A program made the translations under genes and the position numbers. 64,000 nucleotides of DNA from Marsupella aquatica (Eukaryota; Marchantiophyta). The stretch's first letter is position 1, and each line of letters starts with the position of its first letter. Below are positions 34,131 to 47,591 of this stretch, piece after piece. The stretch lies in contig OZ316893.1 in the NCBI GenBank assembly GCA_973895155.1, forward strand, positions 10,106,001 through 10,170,000, given 5' to 3'. Below the pieces are notes generated by a model that saw nothing but the letters and a program-made list of their open reading frames with translations, searched no databases and was not told the origin of the DNA.

Positions 34131-36746
34131 TGTACACCTTCTGTGCAACTTTATAGCATGAGATTGCAGCCTCCAAAAGTTCAAATCCCACAGTAGCTTA
34201 TTAGACCGCCTAAACTCCCTTATCGGAAGTCAGTCTACATTTCAAATCAAAGAAGCAAAGGGCTCAGTAACCCTCTACAATTAGCAATCAATAATGCCCT
34301 CAAGATTCAAGCATTTCAAATTAAAGAGCATAGACCTCCAGAAACGTCTGCAAAATATCAATAAAGAATGTAACTCAATTTTAAAACATTCAAATGAAAG
34401 AGCTGAGAACTCGAGTGACCTCTACAAATATCAAGGTGTCATCAATTCATGATGAGATTCTCCAGGCCCCTCTGGTTTCTCCCCATCCAGGTGTCCACCA
34501 TGAATATATAGGGTAATGATGGATTGGTCTGTTGTTACTAGTCTGTAAATCCTATGACCAGAAAATGAAGAATACTTAATGAAGAACTATTGACAGGCAA
34601 CAGACCTGAAGTTTTTTTGTGCTTTGTAAGAACAAGTTTCAAATAGTAACTCCAGTCCAAGCAATCATTATCATATGTAATATCTACCCAGAAAAATATT
34701 ATCGGGCAGTACTTTCTGGGCACAAGATTATGGAATTTCTGGGCTCAAGATTATGGAAATGGTGGCATCTAGTAGAAAAAATTACACACCCTAACCTTTC
34801 TTCCTGACAAAAATTAAGTCTAGTAAGTGAGGAGTAGAAGCACCACAGATTTGACTGATAGAGCTGTTTCCTCTCTCATGGATCCTTTGTTAGTTACCCC
34901 ACCGGTTGCTTTCACCGACCGGTCATATGGAGTGTGCCACTCCACTCCCTTTGTAATAGTTAAACTGCATATTTGGTTGCCTTTGGCCTCCATCTCTCCT
35001 AGTGCAGGCCTTCACGGTTTCTGCCTTTTTGGGCACTTTGATCTCCAGTCCTCCCGGTTGCTGTCTCCTTTTTTGGGGCCTGCCCCTTGTTGTTTAAGCT
35101 GGCTTTTTTAGCGAATTTCAGTTGATTTTTTCAGGAAAAAAACAATATCAAGGTGTCCTCAAATTTCAAAATACTGGACAGTCAGTTCACAGTGGTGTTC
35201 AGCTTTCCGCCATGTCATCTACAAAATTTCAGTCAAGATATTCCTCCCATGCAGTCTACTCAAGAGCTTGCTACTACGTAGGGCTTTAGGTCCCACAATG
35301 TTGTAAGGACTCCTTCCTGGTTTCTCGCTTGTGTTCCCCTATTTATTGGGTCTCTGGGTTCGAGCCTCTAGATTTGACTCTTGTTGTTCTTTGGCAGCTT
35401 TTTGGTCGTTGGCAGCGAGATATGCTCCATGTTCAAAATAACATTATGGTGTTCAGCTTTAGGCCATGTTCGGATTTGGGCCAGGCGCGCTTCACACATT
35501 CTCGCCATGATTGAACCCACGTGCAGGTCTTCAGGCGCCTTGTCGCTTCCTCTAATAACAAAGTCACCAGACTAACAGGAGGTCTCAAATATGGGGATTG
35601 TCATAGGTGTTCCGGGGAGGTTACCATTGCCCGTGAGTTTAGGAGGGATGCGGGCGATTTTAATGGTAGTGAGAAATTTTTGCACCTCAAATTTTTCAGG
35701 CCTGTTTGTGTGACTTCCTGGTGGAGGAATTAGGTGCTATGGTGTTTGCTTAGCACGAGGATGCCTTCAGCACACAGAGAAGAGTGAGTAGAGGAGGCTC
35801 TGGCTGGTGAGTTTAAACTGGGGGAGTGGTGAAGTTTGACCAAGTCTGTCTGGGAATCAAGAAACCCTGCGGGAGGAGTGTGCATGGTACCCTGAGGGTG
35901 TCCCAAACACTTTTGGGCCATGTCCACCCAAACTTAACTCAGGCACCCACAAAACTCCACCGGGCTGATATTTTAGAGCCCCTAATGATGAATTGGAAAT
36001 CCTCAGTGAGTCAAATCCAGCTTATTTTTCAGTGTCCAAAATTGGCTAGTTTCCATCTCTCCAAAAACGTTTTTGCCACTTTTGGGGAAATTTGGCTAGG
36101 TTTTCTGTTTCCAACTAGCCACAGACCTCATTAGCCATAATCTAATGGCCATTATTAAATCTGGGGGAATCTAACCATCAGAAAAGAATTCTGAAAAGTC
36201 AGATAAGGAACATTGCTAGCATCTTCAACTTTTCACACAGGCTGGCGAATAAATAAGAACACATGTTAGTCAAATCCCTCTCGTAGCCACTAGCCACCAC
36301 ACCTGCACGGTACTTATTGTGTTTCTCTGCTGCCATTTGGACTCAAAGCGGTGTCTCTGGACTCGAGGACAGCATTCCTTTTTTGTTGCCTTGAAATATT
36401 TCATAAAAGTCCATGGAGTGGTTCAATCTTCTTGACCATGTTTTACTATCCTATCCAGTAAACCTGTTGAAATTATTAACCTACCACCAAAACTAATTTT
36501 GTTGTCAGGTTTCCCCCCATTTGTATCGGGTACTAAACCAATATGGCATGCCTTTGGTTTGCTGACACATGGAGGCTTGTGATTTGCCCATGCCATCTTC
36601 TTCTCCTACCACACTTTCACCCGTTCACCCTGTAATAAACCCTTTCACCCGTCCATGAAAGTGTGAAAGTGTGAAAGTAGAAGGATCCTTATCTAACTTT
36701 TCACCCTTTCACCCGTTCACCCTCTAAACCCCAAATTCACGGGATG
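34131..36746. other. Intergenic, nothing recognised
   Basis: No supported genes. 36100-36290 and 37020-37200 show weak mutual similarity (CTAGCCACA ... CATTAGCCA ... TTAAATCT), suggesting an old duplication. 36600-36735 holds several CTTTCACCCGTTCACCC words. Confidence 0.45.
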
Positions 36747-36815
36747 CAGGTATACACTATTTTATTTATTTATTTATTTTAATTTATTTTCCAAAACGGG
36801 TATACAGGTATACAC
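36747..36815 (-). mobile_element. Tiny 5'-truncated retroposon scar with 11-bp target duplication
   Basis: CAGGTATACAC occurs at 36747-36757 and 36805-36815. The 47 bases between are a T-rich tract of TTTA repeats followed by CCAAAACGGG. Read on the minus strand this is a short unique end followed by an A-rich (AAAT)n tail, the layout of a severely truncated LINE or SINE insertion. Confidence 0.65.
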
Positions 36816-39800
36816 AATTGTCTGTGAGCAAAGAATATTGTATTTTGCCCTCCTACATTTCTGTCACTTTTACACCAGGAGGGGTTGAGCTTGGACAAAC
36901 TAAAAGACTCTATGTGTCCCCAGAGAAATAGTTCTTTTAACTGGGCTAGTAGACCAACGTTCGTTTTAGTGAAGAGAATTTGGTCAATTCCACCTCAGTA
37001 ACAAGTCTTCAAAATTCTTCAGTTTTTTTGTCTTCTACACCTAGCCACATATCCCATTAGCCAGAATGTAACACTTATGCTTAAATCTAATCTAGGGAGA
37101 TCTACAGTAGAAGTCAAAATTCAATCTAGAAAAAATAGATGATATATATTCCTAGTATCCCTCCACCACTATTCCACTAACCTTGACAATGAAGCCCTAT
37201 TAATAATGCATGAATGTCCAGCGCCGAGCAACTCGGCATTATTCATCGGGATCTGCAGAGGAGGGTTTTGTCTCAGTCAATGGTCGTCAATGCATCACTG
37301 CGTCCTTAGTTGTTTTATTTCTCAATCTCCCTTGGCTTGTTTCGGTTGCTCTGATGCTACTGCCAATGAATCGTAGCAACTACTGTAGATGAAGGAAATC
37401 TTTATCTCAATCGGCATGTTTCCTTTGCTGTGGTGTTTCCGGGGAAGGGTAGATCCTCTATATTTCTGTAGCACATGCCTGACCTGCTGTTGAATTGGCA
37501 GACAGTAATGAGTATTTACATCACTCTGGATGGAGGGAAATTGACGACCAAGAACGCAAGTTTCGAGAATGTGAACAGTAGGTTCAGTGTGACTGCGCTC
37601 TGATACAATGCAGTAATGCACTCCCGAATGGCCGAATGCACAGGTGCAAAACTTGCCGAACGTGCTGTTGCGTAATGGATTTATAAAATAATCTTCATGC
37701 TCAACTCATTTATTAGGACTTGATTGGTGGATGTAGCATGATTTCGACCTGAAGAAGGAATTAAAACCTTGAACAAATCTCGACGACATCGACAATGGTG
37801 GGAGAATGTTCTATCAGTACAGTGCTTGGAAGTACTTGGAAATGTTGGAAATGATCATGATGTATCACATGTATAATATTCGTATGTACTCCAAACCTCC
37901 ACTCTCCTTTGTACATCCAACAACATTGCTACCATCATCATTGATGAGTTCTAACTACTGGGAGTACTGGAAGAGGATCTTCAGTCGGCTGTGTGCTCGT
38001 GAAAGGAACTCACCGCGGTGAAGGAGACGAACCCACGTGCACAACTACGCATCCGGGTACGTACGCAACCCACTTCAACTGATGATTCTGCTTCCATACA
38101 GGATTTCAGCCACTCCTTTAACAATGAGTGGAGTGGAGTGGAGTGGAACACCCGACGCCCACCCTTCCAATTTACTTTGAAGAGGTTAATCGTTCCAAAC
38201 AACTCCGATTAGGTTCGTTGCAATCTCAAAAGTACAGTAGTACGAATATTCCAATCGTTCCCAGACGTCACGTCGTTTTCAATCTCCAGGGTCCAGACGA
38301 AACGGATTCAGTTCCACGACCACGTCTGCTAACTGATGGTTATGGGACTATGGGATGACGTCAAAGCCCTCATCTCTTTCCAAGCTTTGACCTAGAAATG
38401 ATCGAGAAAAATACGTTTCAGTGGGCATTAAGGCAATCCAAAAGGAATTACAGTACGGTAGTGCTCAATATTGTGCAGTAATCTACTAGCTTGCCGGCTG
38501 TTGACGAAACCGGAATTCCATTTATTTTGTCGATGCGATGATACTCCTAGCTCGGCCGGCTTGTGTTGGAGCATTTTTAGCTACAGGGCCGCGCTGTACT
38601 TGGTCCGGGACTGGAGTCTAGCTAGATAGATTCCATGGGGCACTTGGGCAAGAGCAATGCGAATTCGCTCTCAAGTGGTGTTCAGCATCAGGCGCTTCCT
38701 ACAAGACAAAGAAGCGTGACGACTCGATCCTTCCAAAGGTAATTCCGGCCCGAGCTGCCTCATCACCTCAGTCTTGTTTCATCGTCATAGGGACCATCGC
38801 CTGATAGTCGCTAGAGTACTCTGTGTGTGTGACTTGCTGCGAACTAGTACGTAGCGAGGTACGTAGTAGATCGGACTTGAAGCGGAGAGAATGATGTTTA
38901 ATCGAGTGTTTAAATACTACGGTCTCAGAACGATTTGGGCATTTGGCCAATCGGGCCCAGCTTTCATGACCGTTCGCAGTAAGTTACGTGGCGCGCAGAT
39001 TAGAGTTCATTTGACCAGTACGAGATATCACTGATGCACTTCGATCACCTGTCGTTTGAGAAATCAACAACCCATGATTTTCGATGTCCGACCTTTCGTG
39101 TACTCTCGATCAACTTAGTTGCTTCGCGCTTAAGTTAGTTTGTACATAGAAATCGATCATATTCATTTCGAATTGAGTATGTATATTCAAAAATCTGATC
39201 ATATATAAATGGTATATGTACTGAATGCGTCCACAGTTTTCATTCTGGAGGATGAAGTGCTCTCGCTAACAATTACACTGTTAGGTAACATTTTCTGTTC
39301 TTCTTCTTCAATACGGTCAACAAGCAACTCTAATTGATCATGGCGGGGTCAAGTCGTCAGCCTTATCACACAGGCGCCCCGTCAATTTCTGATTGACATA
39401 CATTCCCTTAAAAGGTAAAGATAATCCAGGTCGGATACCGTTTGCCATCACGTTTCCAGCTTAGAAGCGAGCCGAGCTTCTTGTGTAAATTACTCGCAAT
39501 TAAGCTCTTGGCACTGGTCACGATTCGGCGACAAGGGAATGGCCGCGATCGACAACCCTTCTGCCGTCATTCTGTATTTCGAACTCCTAGATTTGTACAA
39601 CGTTGGCCCTCAGGGAGCGAAACAGAATGACAATTGGTGCATCTCTCTTGCTGACCAATTTGAATGCGGAATTGGCAGCACACACGAGCAATCCATGCGC
39701 AACTTATTGTGTTACTTGCCCAAACTACTGCTCATGAAACTTGTCATGGATATTAGAGCTCGCTAGTCTCCATACCCACCTACCCATACTCCATGCCAGT

Positions 39801-40030
39801 TCCTACCCATACTCCCATGTCCCTCCCTACTCACAATGACTTCGAAGTATCAAATTTGCTATAATTTTTTTTTACTTATGGCCTCTTGCTTCACATCTAT
39901 CGAGTACAGTAGGTCAGGAACAATAACCTTTGACAGCAAACTATAGTACAGCTATGGAAGAAAGATGCCAAAGAATAAAAAGCTCCAATCCTGGAGACAA
40001 GACAGGACCCAAAGGCATGAAACCAACTGT
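36816..40030. other. Intergenic, nothing recognised
   Basis: No recognised gene. Short (GAGTG)n repeat near 38126-38149. Several small open frames lack any family resemblance. Confidence 0.5.
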
Positions 40031-40130
40031 GATCACCAATTATAGTGTAAAGATATTATGTATCACACTGCCAAAGACTAAAAAGATGTGATCACCGATT
40101 ATAGTATAAAAACATTATATATCTAGGAGG
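40031..40130. repeat. Diverged 59-bp tandem duplication
   Basis: GATCACC(A/G)ATTATAGT(G/A)TAAA starts at 40031 and again at 40090, followed in both by an A(T)ATTAT(G/A)TATC segment. Confidence 0.8.
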
Positions 40131-43100
40131 GTCACTATAGTAAGAGATATTTGTCTAGAGGCTAAAAAACGTGACTGTGGCGACTGTGACAGTGTTGGGA
40201 CATATTTGCTTCGTGGGCCCTGGGGCCAAACTTAGCCTTCGTGAGTCACACGAATTGAAGACATCCTTGAAGAAACCATTCTGACTCTACCATTGCTGTC
40301 GTTCTTGTACTGTTCAGTTTATGTGTATGTAATTATGCTTCTAGAAGAACCTAGCTGTTACTCCTCCCCTCGCGACTACATTACAGGGCTGGGCCTGCAT
40401 TTTCCCACAGTTGGAATGAACCTGATTTTTGTGGGCCATGCCCAGGTATAATCAACGCATCTGGTTTTGTGCTCACTTTAATCCACTAATACATTCAAGA
40501 ACATTCTTGAAAACCACCTAATGGTCAGTTTAGGTGGGAAGGGTGACGGTTGACCAACTGGTTTCAAATGCGCTCTGGAACTGTTGGGGTGGCCAGGGGT
40601 AACTTGTGACCAACTGATTTCACATTCAATCCTAGTCACTGCCCCTTCTGCAATGAGTTCTGCTCCAAAAGCATCCTTGCAAAAACTCCCTGTCCTTGAT
40701 CTTGAAAGTGGATTGCAGATTCTCGAAACCTTAAACCTGCCAAGATCACGACATCCTACTCTGAAGAGCCAGCCAACCAATAACCATACTCAGTGATGAA
40801 ATATGGACAATAGACCCCAACAGAGGGATGCAGGTATGGAACCTCAACCTCAGCAATAACATCGCGGATATTGTGGAAGAGACGCAAAGGGCAAGGATGA
40901 AACTATCAATTTTACCAGCTGTTATCAAAAGTGGACCCAATTTACTGTGCACTGAAATTTTTCTTCCAGAAAAGAAACGTGTATTATGCTTAATGTGGGT
41001 TTCATCGTGGCTTCAGGACAGGTGCACGTAAGTCCCTCTTCATTTCCACAAGACCCGATCGGCAGCCCCGTTTATAGAACCCTGAACAGTGGTCTCCCAT
41101 GTTGTAGATTTCTATGATTTGCCAAAGAAAGAATGGTGGAACTGATGGTGTCAACGCTCTAAAACCTTTTCCATTCAATGGAGAGAATAGATGAAGTCTT
41201 TGGTGTGTGAGCCCCAGCCAAATTTCACAAGACTATTAAAATTTTGAACTGTTGAGTTGCAAACGCCCTCGTCGAAGAAACCGCCACGGCCTAAATATAT
41301 GGCGGAGCTGACTCTAGCATGATCACAATCATGGCTGATTACAGCTCCACCTTAAAATGTCCCTACAATCCGAAAGCTGTCCTCAGTACATTGTGTAGAG
41401 GCATACCAGTGTAAGAGGCTAGCTGTGAACGACTGTCGTTATCTGTCGAATATCGTCACACGACAAACCGCAGAAAACCTTCACAACAAATTTTACTTTT
41501 TGGAAACAGCATGTCGCATTAGTTATGCCTGATTGGATCTCACACTCAATCCTTCTGTAAATTGTTTGACCAGGCTCAACCGAACCAGTCCACAATAAAA
41601 TTGGAGAAGCTTGTCCTCACAGCTGTAATCCCGCAATTTCGCCTGTCCTCGTGTGAATGAAGAAGGTGTATCTTAAGTGAAAGTGAGTCCTAAGATTGGA
41701 AGTATTTGATTACCCCACTGGCTGTTATCTCAGTTTTCGAGTGTCTCATCCTGTTCTGGCGTGATGGTCAAAGTAGACCTGTAATTTGTTCAGTAAACGT
41801 GCTGGCCCTTATAAGTACCAGTCCGCATTGAGAAAATTTGATGATCGCTGACGGCTGTATCTCGTCTTGTGGTTGCAGAAGACCTATATTGGGTGAATTT
41901 GAAAGCTAGCCCATTATTAAGGACAATGACAGAGCGAAATTGAAAGTACAATACCTGATTTATGGGAGGGCAACAGACTCATTCCTCAATTTGGTGTCCC
42001 AAGATTCTTTTGACCGAATGCTTGAGTGAGGAAATCCTTTTTTCTTTCTCCTCACAAATTCGACTTCATGAACACAACGAAAAACTGTCGTCTCAGAACA
42101 AGTCCACATTGAGTGGTGGTGCTTGGATGGCCCACACTGTCTAGATCCCATATTTCCGACGTCCGTCTCTGTTTTGGCTTGAATGGTTCTTCCGCACCCA
42201 GAGGACTGTTGTGTCCATTTTCCTCCTCCCACCGTCCCTTCATGTTGTGGATTGAATAGTTTGTTGAAATCGACCGTACAGTCGCTGCGTAGTTTAGATT
42301 TTCACATTTCGATTGACAAAGACTTCGAGTCTGACAACAGAAGTGTACCACTCGAGGTTGGTGGGGAACATGTTACGATATTTGTTGTGACAAGTAAATT
42401 TCGCGATAGTACAATTTTGTGTCTTGCCAATCGGTTTATCCCTCGCTTTGTCATTTTCTATGGATACTCGTTGATCAAACTCAGTGAATTCTAACGCCGT
42501 CATTGTTGCCATCTGTGTCGTGTCCACGTATGTACGTGTAATCTTGAATTGCCAATACCATGGTAGCACGTCGTGCCTTGTTGTCAGAGGTTCGGTTAGA
42601 AGCCGATGAAAATCTTTTCCAGCATCGGGTACATGGAAGACGAGGCTGGCAGTGGAACAAAGGCGTTTGATGCATAGTGATCAGGGAAGTCTCCTATATC
42701 TGTGCAACATTCATGGACTGTGATCACAATTTCCTCAGTCCATGCATTGAGGCATCAGTTGACTAAATAAAATCAAAGGGTTCCATGGGCAAGGTGGATA
42801 TGCTCGACGTGAAGCACTGTTTGTTCTTGGTTGTTGCTGTAGTTTTGCTTGCAGGGATGTCCTGAACAACACCCTATGAACGCATGTGTGGATATCGGTT
42901 CGTTTTTGAGTATTCCATTGCATAATCAGCACATTGCAATATGACTAATCTCAATGCCTGCATATAATGGACATGGAAAAACCATGGGTAGCTACTGGAG
43001 AAGTCACTTCTATCATGTGACATCACTCTTCCAAGTAGTGGATGTTTTCGTCAAGGTGGTAAAATTTGCAAGGATTCAAGTTTGTAGGATCGATCACTCG

Positions 43101-43837
43101 CCATTTATCTCTGGCTACATATCTGCAGTCAGAAGCGTTATGACTAATTGTACTGTCATTATGTCTCACATTTCATGTCGTTGACAGCCAAGATTACCAA
43201 CATTAATATTCATCCTCTCTTGCAATCAATCTTGGGTTGAATATTTTAGCAAAGAATTCTGGCTATTAAAGTAGGCAGGGTGGCGCATTGCATCATGAAC
43301 ACTAGTCGGTTATAAAACGTTGAAAACTTGTGATCGGAGACCGAGGACTCCGATGATCCGAGTGATCAGAGACTCCCACCCCAGCTCCAAAAACTTCTTG
43401 AACCATGCAACTGGCCATCTTGCAATTTTTGGATTAGTACTTCCTCCTGCCCAAGAACGATATCAGGGGATGCCCGACTTTCCGACAGTTGTACAAACAA
43501 ATGAATCCAAATTCGAAAGTCATATTCTGACGCATTTGGTACTGAAATCATTCGGCTCCACTACAGCATTCTTAGCCTCGCAACGTGTACGACCCAACGA
43601 GCTCATTCAATTGCACGAGAATTATGCATTAGACTTAAGCTGACTGTCCATATTTACATGCAATTCAACTAATTCAAGAATGCAAGCTACATTTCTTTAC
43701 ACACCTGCAAGGTTTTACTGCAACTTCACCGCTTCCATTCCAAGACCCCTTCTTGCTAGACACTCGTGGTGGGTGAGTAGGTGTTCAATCTCACACAGTT
43801 GAACGGATGCACGCTCTAATCTATAGACAGAGGCAAA
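40131..43837. other. Intergenic, nothing recognised
   Basis: Small frames such as 42183-42494 and 43320-43643 have no recognisable domain and no splice-supported continuation. Confidence 0.45.
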
Positions 43838-44698
43838 TCAACCGAGTTGAAAAGTGGGCAAGAACAAACTATCCATAGGTGAGGAAGAACGAAATTGACT
43901 AAGGGTGCATAAGAACGAAGTGAAAGTACAGGAGGTGCTGCAATGGTAGTCCATTTTAGCAGCAGGTGCGCTCCAATTCAGATCCTGTGACGCCAATGGA
44001 TTGCTGTTAGCAGCGAGCTCAGGGCCAGAAAGATTGACGCCAGTGTTGGTCATTCTCCAAGGCTTGAGCTACACTCCGTCTCGAACTTCTCCCACGACTG
44101 CTGGGAAGCAGAGGATTTCTCCCAGCCCGCCCAAGCTGAGATGCCCAAGTTTGAGTAAGCCGGATAGTCGCCCCATGGAGGAGAAATCAGCTGCATTCCG
44201 GCAATGTGCTGTAAAATCTCCGTTTCATTGTCCGTGCAAGTCATCAAAAAGGGCACAACTGCTTGGAAAAATCCTGCAGCAGCCACATGGCTCTCGCAAA
44301 GTGGTGTCATGCTGCTGTCCGAACGGGTGGATGGTCGGGGACCCTGGAGGTACTTCTTGACAGGGTCGCCCAGCAAGAGTCGCCCCTGCTCGCGAAGCAT
44401 GAAGGCTCCGAGAGCCGTAAACGTCTTCTTATGGAGGCTGTCCGATATCGTGTGCTGGTCAGTCCAGACGCGAAGATGGTCCAGTGCTGATGAACGACGG
44501 CAACTGCATACGATTGAATTCCATGCTGAGCAATGTAGCTCCCGATGCTCCTGCTGAGAGACGAGAATAAACTTTCAAAGGCAGGCAGGAATAGTTGTAA
44601 GAATCAGACGGCACAACGTCGGTGGTTGAGAAGAGGAAAGGTGCATTCGGGAGCTGAAGCAGGCAAAGTAACACTAACAACGATCGCCGCAACCACAA
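43838..44698 (-). pseudogene. Serine beta-lactamase-like protein (class C/LACTB type) pseudogene
   Basis: Three minus-strand frames read in order as one degraded protein. 44698-44459 starts with a signal-peptide-like MWLRRSLLVLLCLLQLP and ends at a stop. The next frame, entered about 44462 and ending at 44050, gives SDSLHKKTFTALGAFMLREQ and GRLLLGDPVKKYL, the SxxK active-site helix region (SLHK) and following helix. It then gives DYPAYSNLGIS with the YxN-type triad YSN. A shift near 44050 moves to a third frame: MTNTGVNLSGPELAANSNP, then LNWSAPAAKM. These blocks and their order match plant and bacterial serine beta-lactamase/penicillin-binding-like hydrolases. A full family member would be about 500 aa, so the C-terminal part is missing. 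Stops and shifts make it non-functional. An unannotated multi-exon gene is less likely because the breaks lack GT-AG sites. Confidence 0.7.
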
Positions 44699-46691
44699 CC
44701 ACCGCTCTCGTCCTCGTCCTGCAATCTTGGATCAATCTAACTAGTATAGGTCCTTTAGTGGACAACTCTTCATCGCCTGCACCTGATAAATGAAAAAACA
44801 ATGTTTGAGTCACAGTTATCCTAAAAATCGTGGCACGGAGTACGTTAAGTGGAACGAAGACACAAAGACGCCCGCCACTAGACTGATAAAAAATTCTATC
44901 AATCTACAAGTCATGCTGGGCTCTGATTTAGTTAATAAAAACATCCCTTGGAATGGAAAATTAGGCATCTTTCTAACCTCCAGTGTGTGGGACTCACATA
45001 AACTGCTGCTTCGGCAGCCTCAGGCTTACGGCTGAACAGATATTGCCTAATGCGTGCAGGTCCTTTCATATAGGGCGCTGGCGAACTCGATCCATTCCTG
45101 CAGCAACAACGCACGCAGCTTCCGAAATGTCTGGCTCCGAATCTGACGGTCACACGGCATTTCATGCAGGGAGCACTTTCGAGGATTTGTTGCTGTTTGG
45201 ATCATCCGAAGCTGAACATTTCGTACGGAGGTGTATTGCCCATTGAAGCCCAATGAACCACTTTCGGGCAAGAAACCCGTGACAAATGGATTCGTATGAT
45301 CAATCTCCAAATGAGTGAGGCATGGTGGTCCCCAGACACACATACAGTCTTACAGGTTCATTTCGTTTCTTCGAGTGCACACTGAAGAGGTACTCCATAT
45401 TTGATGAAGCTGCAGGCTTCACAAGGTCGACCGTGCTGCCTTGCTCGTACGCTAAGGGTCTAGGGAAGAAGCCTTAGCTCACACTTCGCTCCATTGCTCT
45501 TGGCAATAAAATTTAGCTGTAACATTTTGCACCCAGTAGCTTGAGTGGATTTTGTATGCACTAGGCACATTACAAGGCCAATTCAGGTGAGTTGCTGCTC
45601 GCGTCAGTACACAGGGTGAGCTGAATTTTCACTAGTCTACAAAATTACTGACAGATACATTTGTTCGTGGACCCTTCCATAAAAAAGGGTAACTTTGATT
45701 AGTACAACAGAAAGGTATGTTCCATCCAATTCGGAACACTCTCAGAATCGTGACCCTCGGTGGATTGAAGCGGTCTCATAAACCAGTTTTACATGCATTC
45801 TTACTGAGCTGTCCAGAATACAGAGTTGCCACACAGCGATTACCATTAGACGAGCATATATTTTCTACACTATCAGCTGCAGCTATCGGTCAATTGAACA
45901 GAATGATAGCAAATTATCTCAAATGTGAATCACTTTACCGTTTCCATAGCCAACGCCGGGCTCTGTCAAAGTTTGAGCTTGTCACTGTGGCGAAACTGAA
46001 ATCGACTACCGTAGTCAAGGCACTGGCGAAGCTACTGATTGGGATGTCCCGTGCGTTCTTCACTTCACTTTCCCCTTGTATGATGAAGATTTGATGATGA
46101 CTTCATAACAACTCTCTGTAGCTATCCCAATCTGCGTCCAATCCGCCCTGATGCAACTCAAGCTAACAAAATTCAGTCCAATGTACTCCAGCCCAATGCA
46201 ATCTGGGATCAATAGAAACTCAATTCATAACATTTTGAAACTCATGGAAGTTTAGACTGGAACTGCGATGGTGCACATGAGAACATCACAGGAACTCGAG
46301 TTACCTCTGCTTCGATTCCAAAACGTGTTCACCGCAAGAAGCTTTTGCTATAACACGTTTCTCCTAACACCACAAGTATCCCAACCTCCTTGTTGAACTT
46401 TGCAATAATGCCAGGATCTTCCGCGTCCTGAGAGTCATTGCCAAATGTTTCCCCTCCAATATAACTTTCTAGTTCTTCCTCTTCTGGTACCCTGAAAAAG
46501 CCCAGTCTGAATGCCTTTCCACAGCCCTCAATGACAAGGGTCCTGTTTCTAATACCAACCCAGTTCCCACTAAGGTATTTGCAAGCCCACCTTGAGCATT
46601 TTATGGTATTTTCATTGAAGGTTGTGGGCCATAAACCTGTTACCAGCCTTGCCTCAAGATTCCATGACTTAAATCTCACTACAACTGGCAC
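44699..46691. other. Intergenic, nothing recognised
   Basis: Frames at 45047-45343 (-), 45717-46094 (+) and 46329-46691 (-) have no recognisable domains. Confidence 0.45.
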
Positions 46692-46830
46692 AAGTCAAGA
46701 CTCTTACAGTACTCCTATCAAGCATAGTTTTCCAAAGACTCTCAAGGTGGGTAGGATAGTTTTAAAACGATCAGATTCAAATTTTACAAGTCAAGAGTCC
46801 TACAGTACTCCTATCAAGCATAGTTTTGAA
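46692..46830. repeat. 96-bp direct duplication
   Basis: ACAAGTCAAGA(C/G)TC(T/C)TACAGTACTCCTATCAAGCATAGTTTT-type sequence occurs at about 46692 and again at about 46788, each copy preceded or followed by related A/T-rich sequence. Confidence 0.88.
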
Positions 46831-47390
46831 GAAAAATGATAATTTAAAAACGGTAATATTCAAATTTCAAGCCTGAGTTGATCCTGATAAGCCCAAAGAA
46901 TATTATTATGTACAGTAGATACTCTACTTGACCGCCAGTCAGCACAGTAAAATAATCTCACAGATCTTCCATACCGTAGGACCCACTGAGGAAGTTTTGG
47001 AGGCATAGACGACCGTCAAAAGTCCGTTGCCTTGCCCTTTTGGCCTAGATCAAACTAATTAGGGCTTCCTACGAGATGCCACATCCAGGACAGTAGTATA
47101 TATGTCACACTTCCAAAAAGGCATTAGTGGGTCGAGAAGCCACATACATCCCTCACCACAGCCAACATGGTCCCATCCCATCGAAGAGCGACAGAAAGCA
47201 ACCTCTAGAGCAGGTGGGTGAGTGAAAGGTCCCTTCCCCAGGACTTATGGTCGTTTTTTGATCAAATAGAATCCCAAACATTTACCCCAATAAGTTCGAG
47301 TAAGTATAGACTAAGCCAAAGCCTCACACTTCCAATTTTTGCTAGAAACCTTTTGCTCCTTGATAAAGAGGAAAGATTTCAAAGGTAATT

Positions 47391-47591
47391 GGATTGGTAA
47401 AAACAATTATTTTTATTTTTATTTTGGAAAATTTAAACCCCATGAACGAAAAGGGGGGAACCAGCAAGCCAAGGTAAGCAACAACAGCACCTGGGGGGGT
47501 GAAACAGGCCAGAAAGGCAACACAGCAAGATGGACCCTCACCACAGGGGGAAAACTACCTCAAGCCTCCAAGCCACAGACGGATTGGTAAA
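47391..47591 (-). mobile_element. 5'-truncated LINE-like retroposon with 11-bp target duplication
   Basis: GGATTGGTAAA at 47391-47401 is repeated at 47581-47591. The 179 bases between begin with a TTTTTA-repeat tract. On the minus strand the insert reads as GC-rich unique sequence ending in TTTAAATTTTCC and then an (AAAAT)n tail, closely like the 3' end of the LINE at 11.4-11.84 kb in layout. This is a target-primed insertion that kept only the 3' end. The 83-codon plus-strand frame across it (47339-47590) is accidental. Confidence 0.82.

Noticed and set aside
35357-35366. tRNA B-box-like GGTTCGAGCC
   Set aside because: No matching A box, acceptor stem or anticodon arm upstream; chance match.
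45717-46094. 125-codon open frame as a gene
   Set aside because: No family resemblance or context; random open frames of this size are expected in 64 kb.
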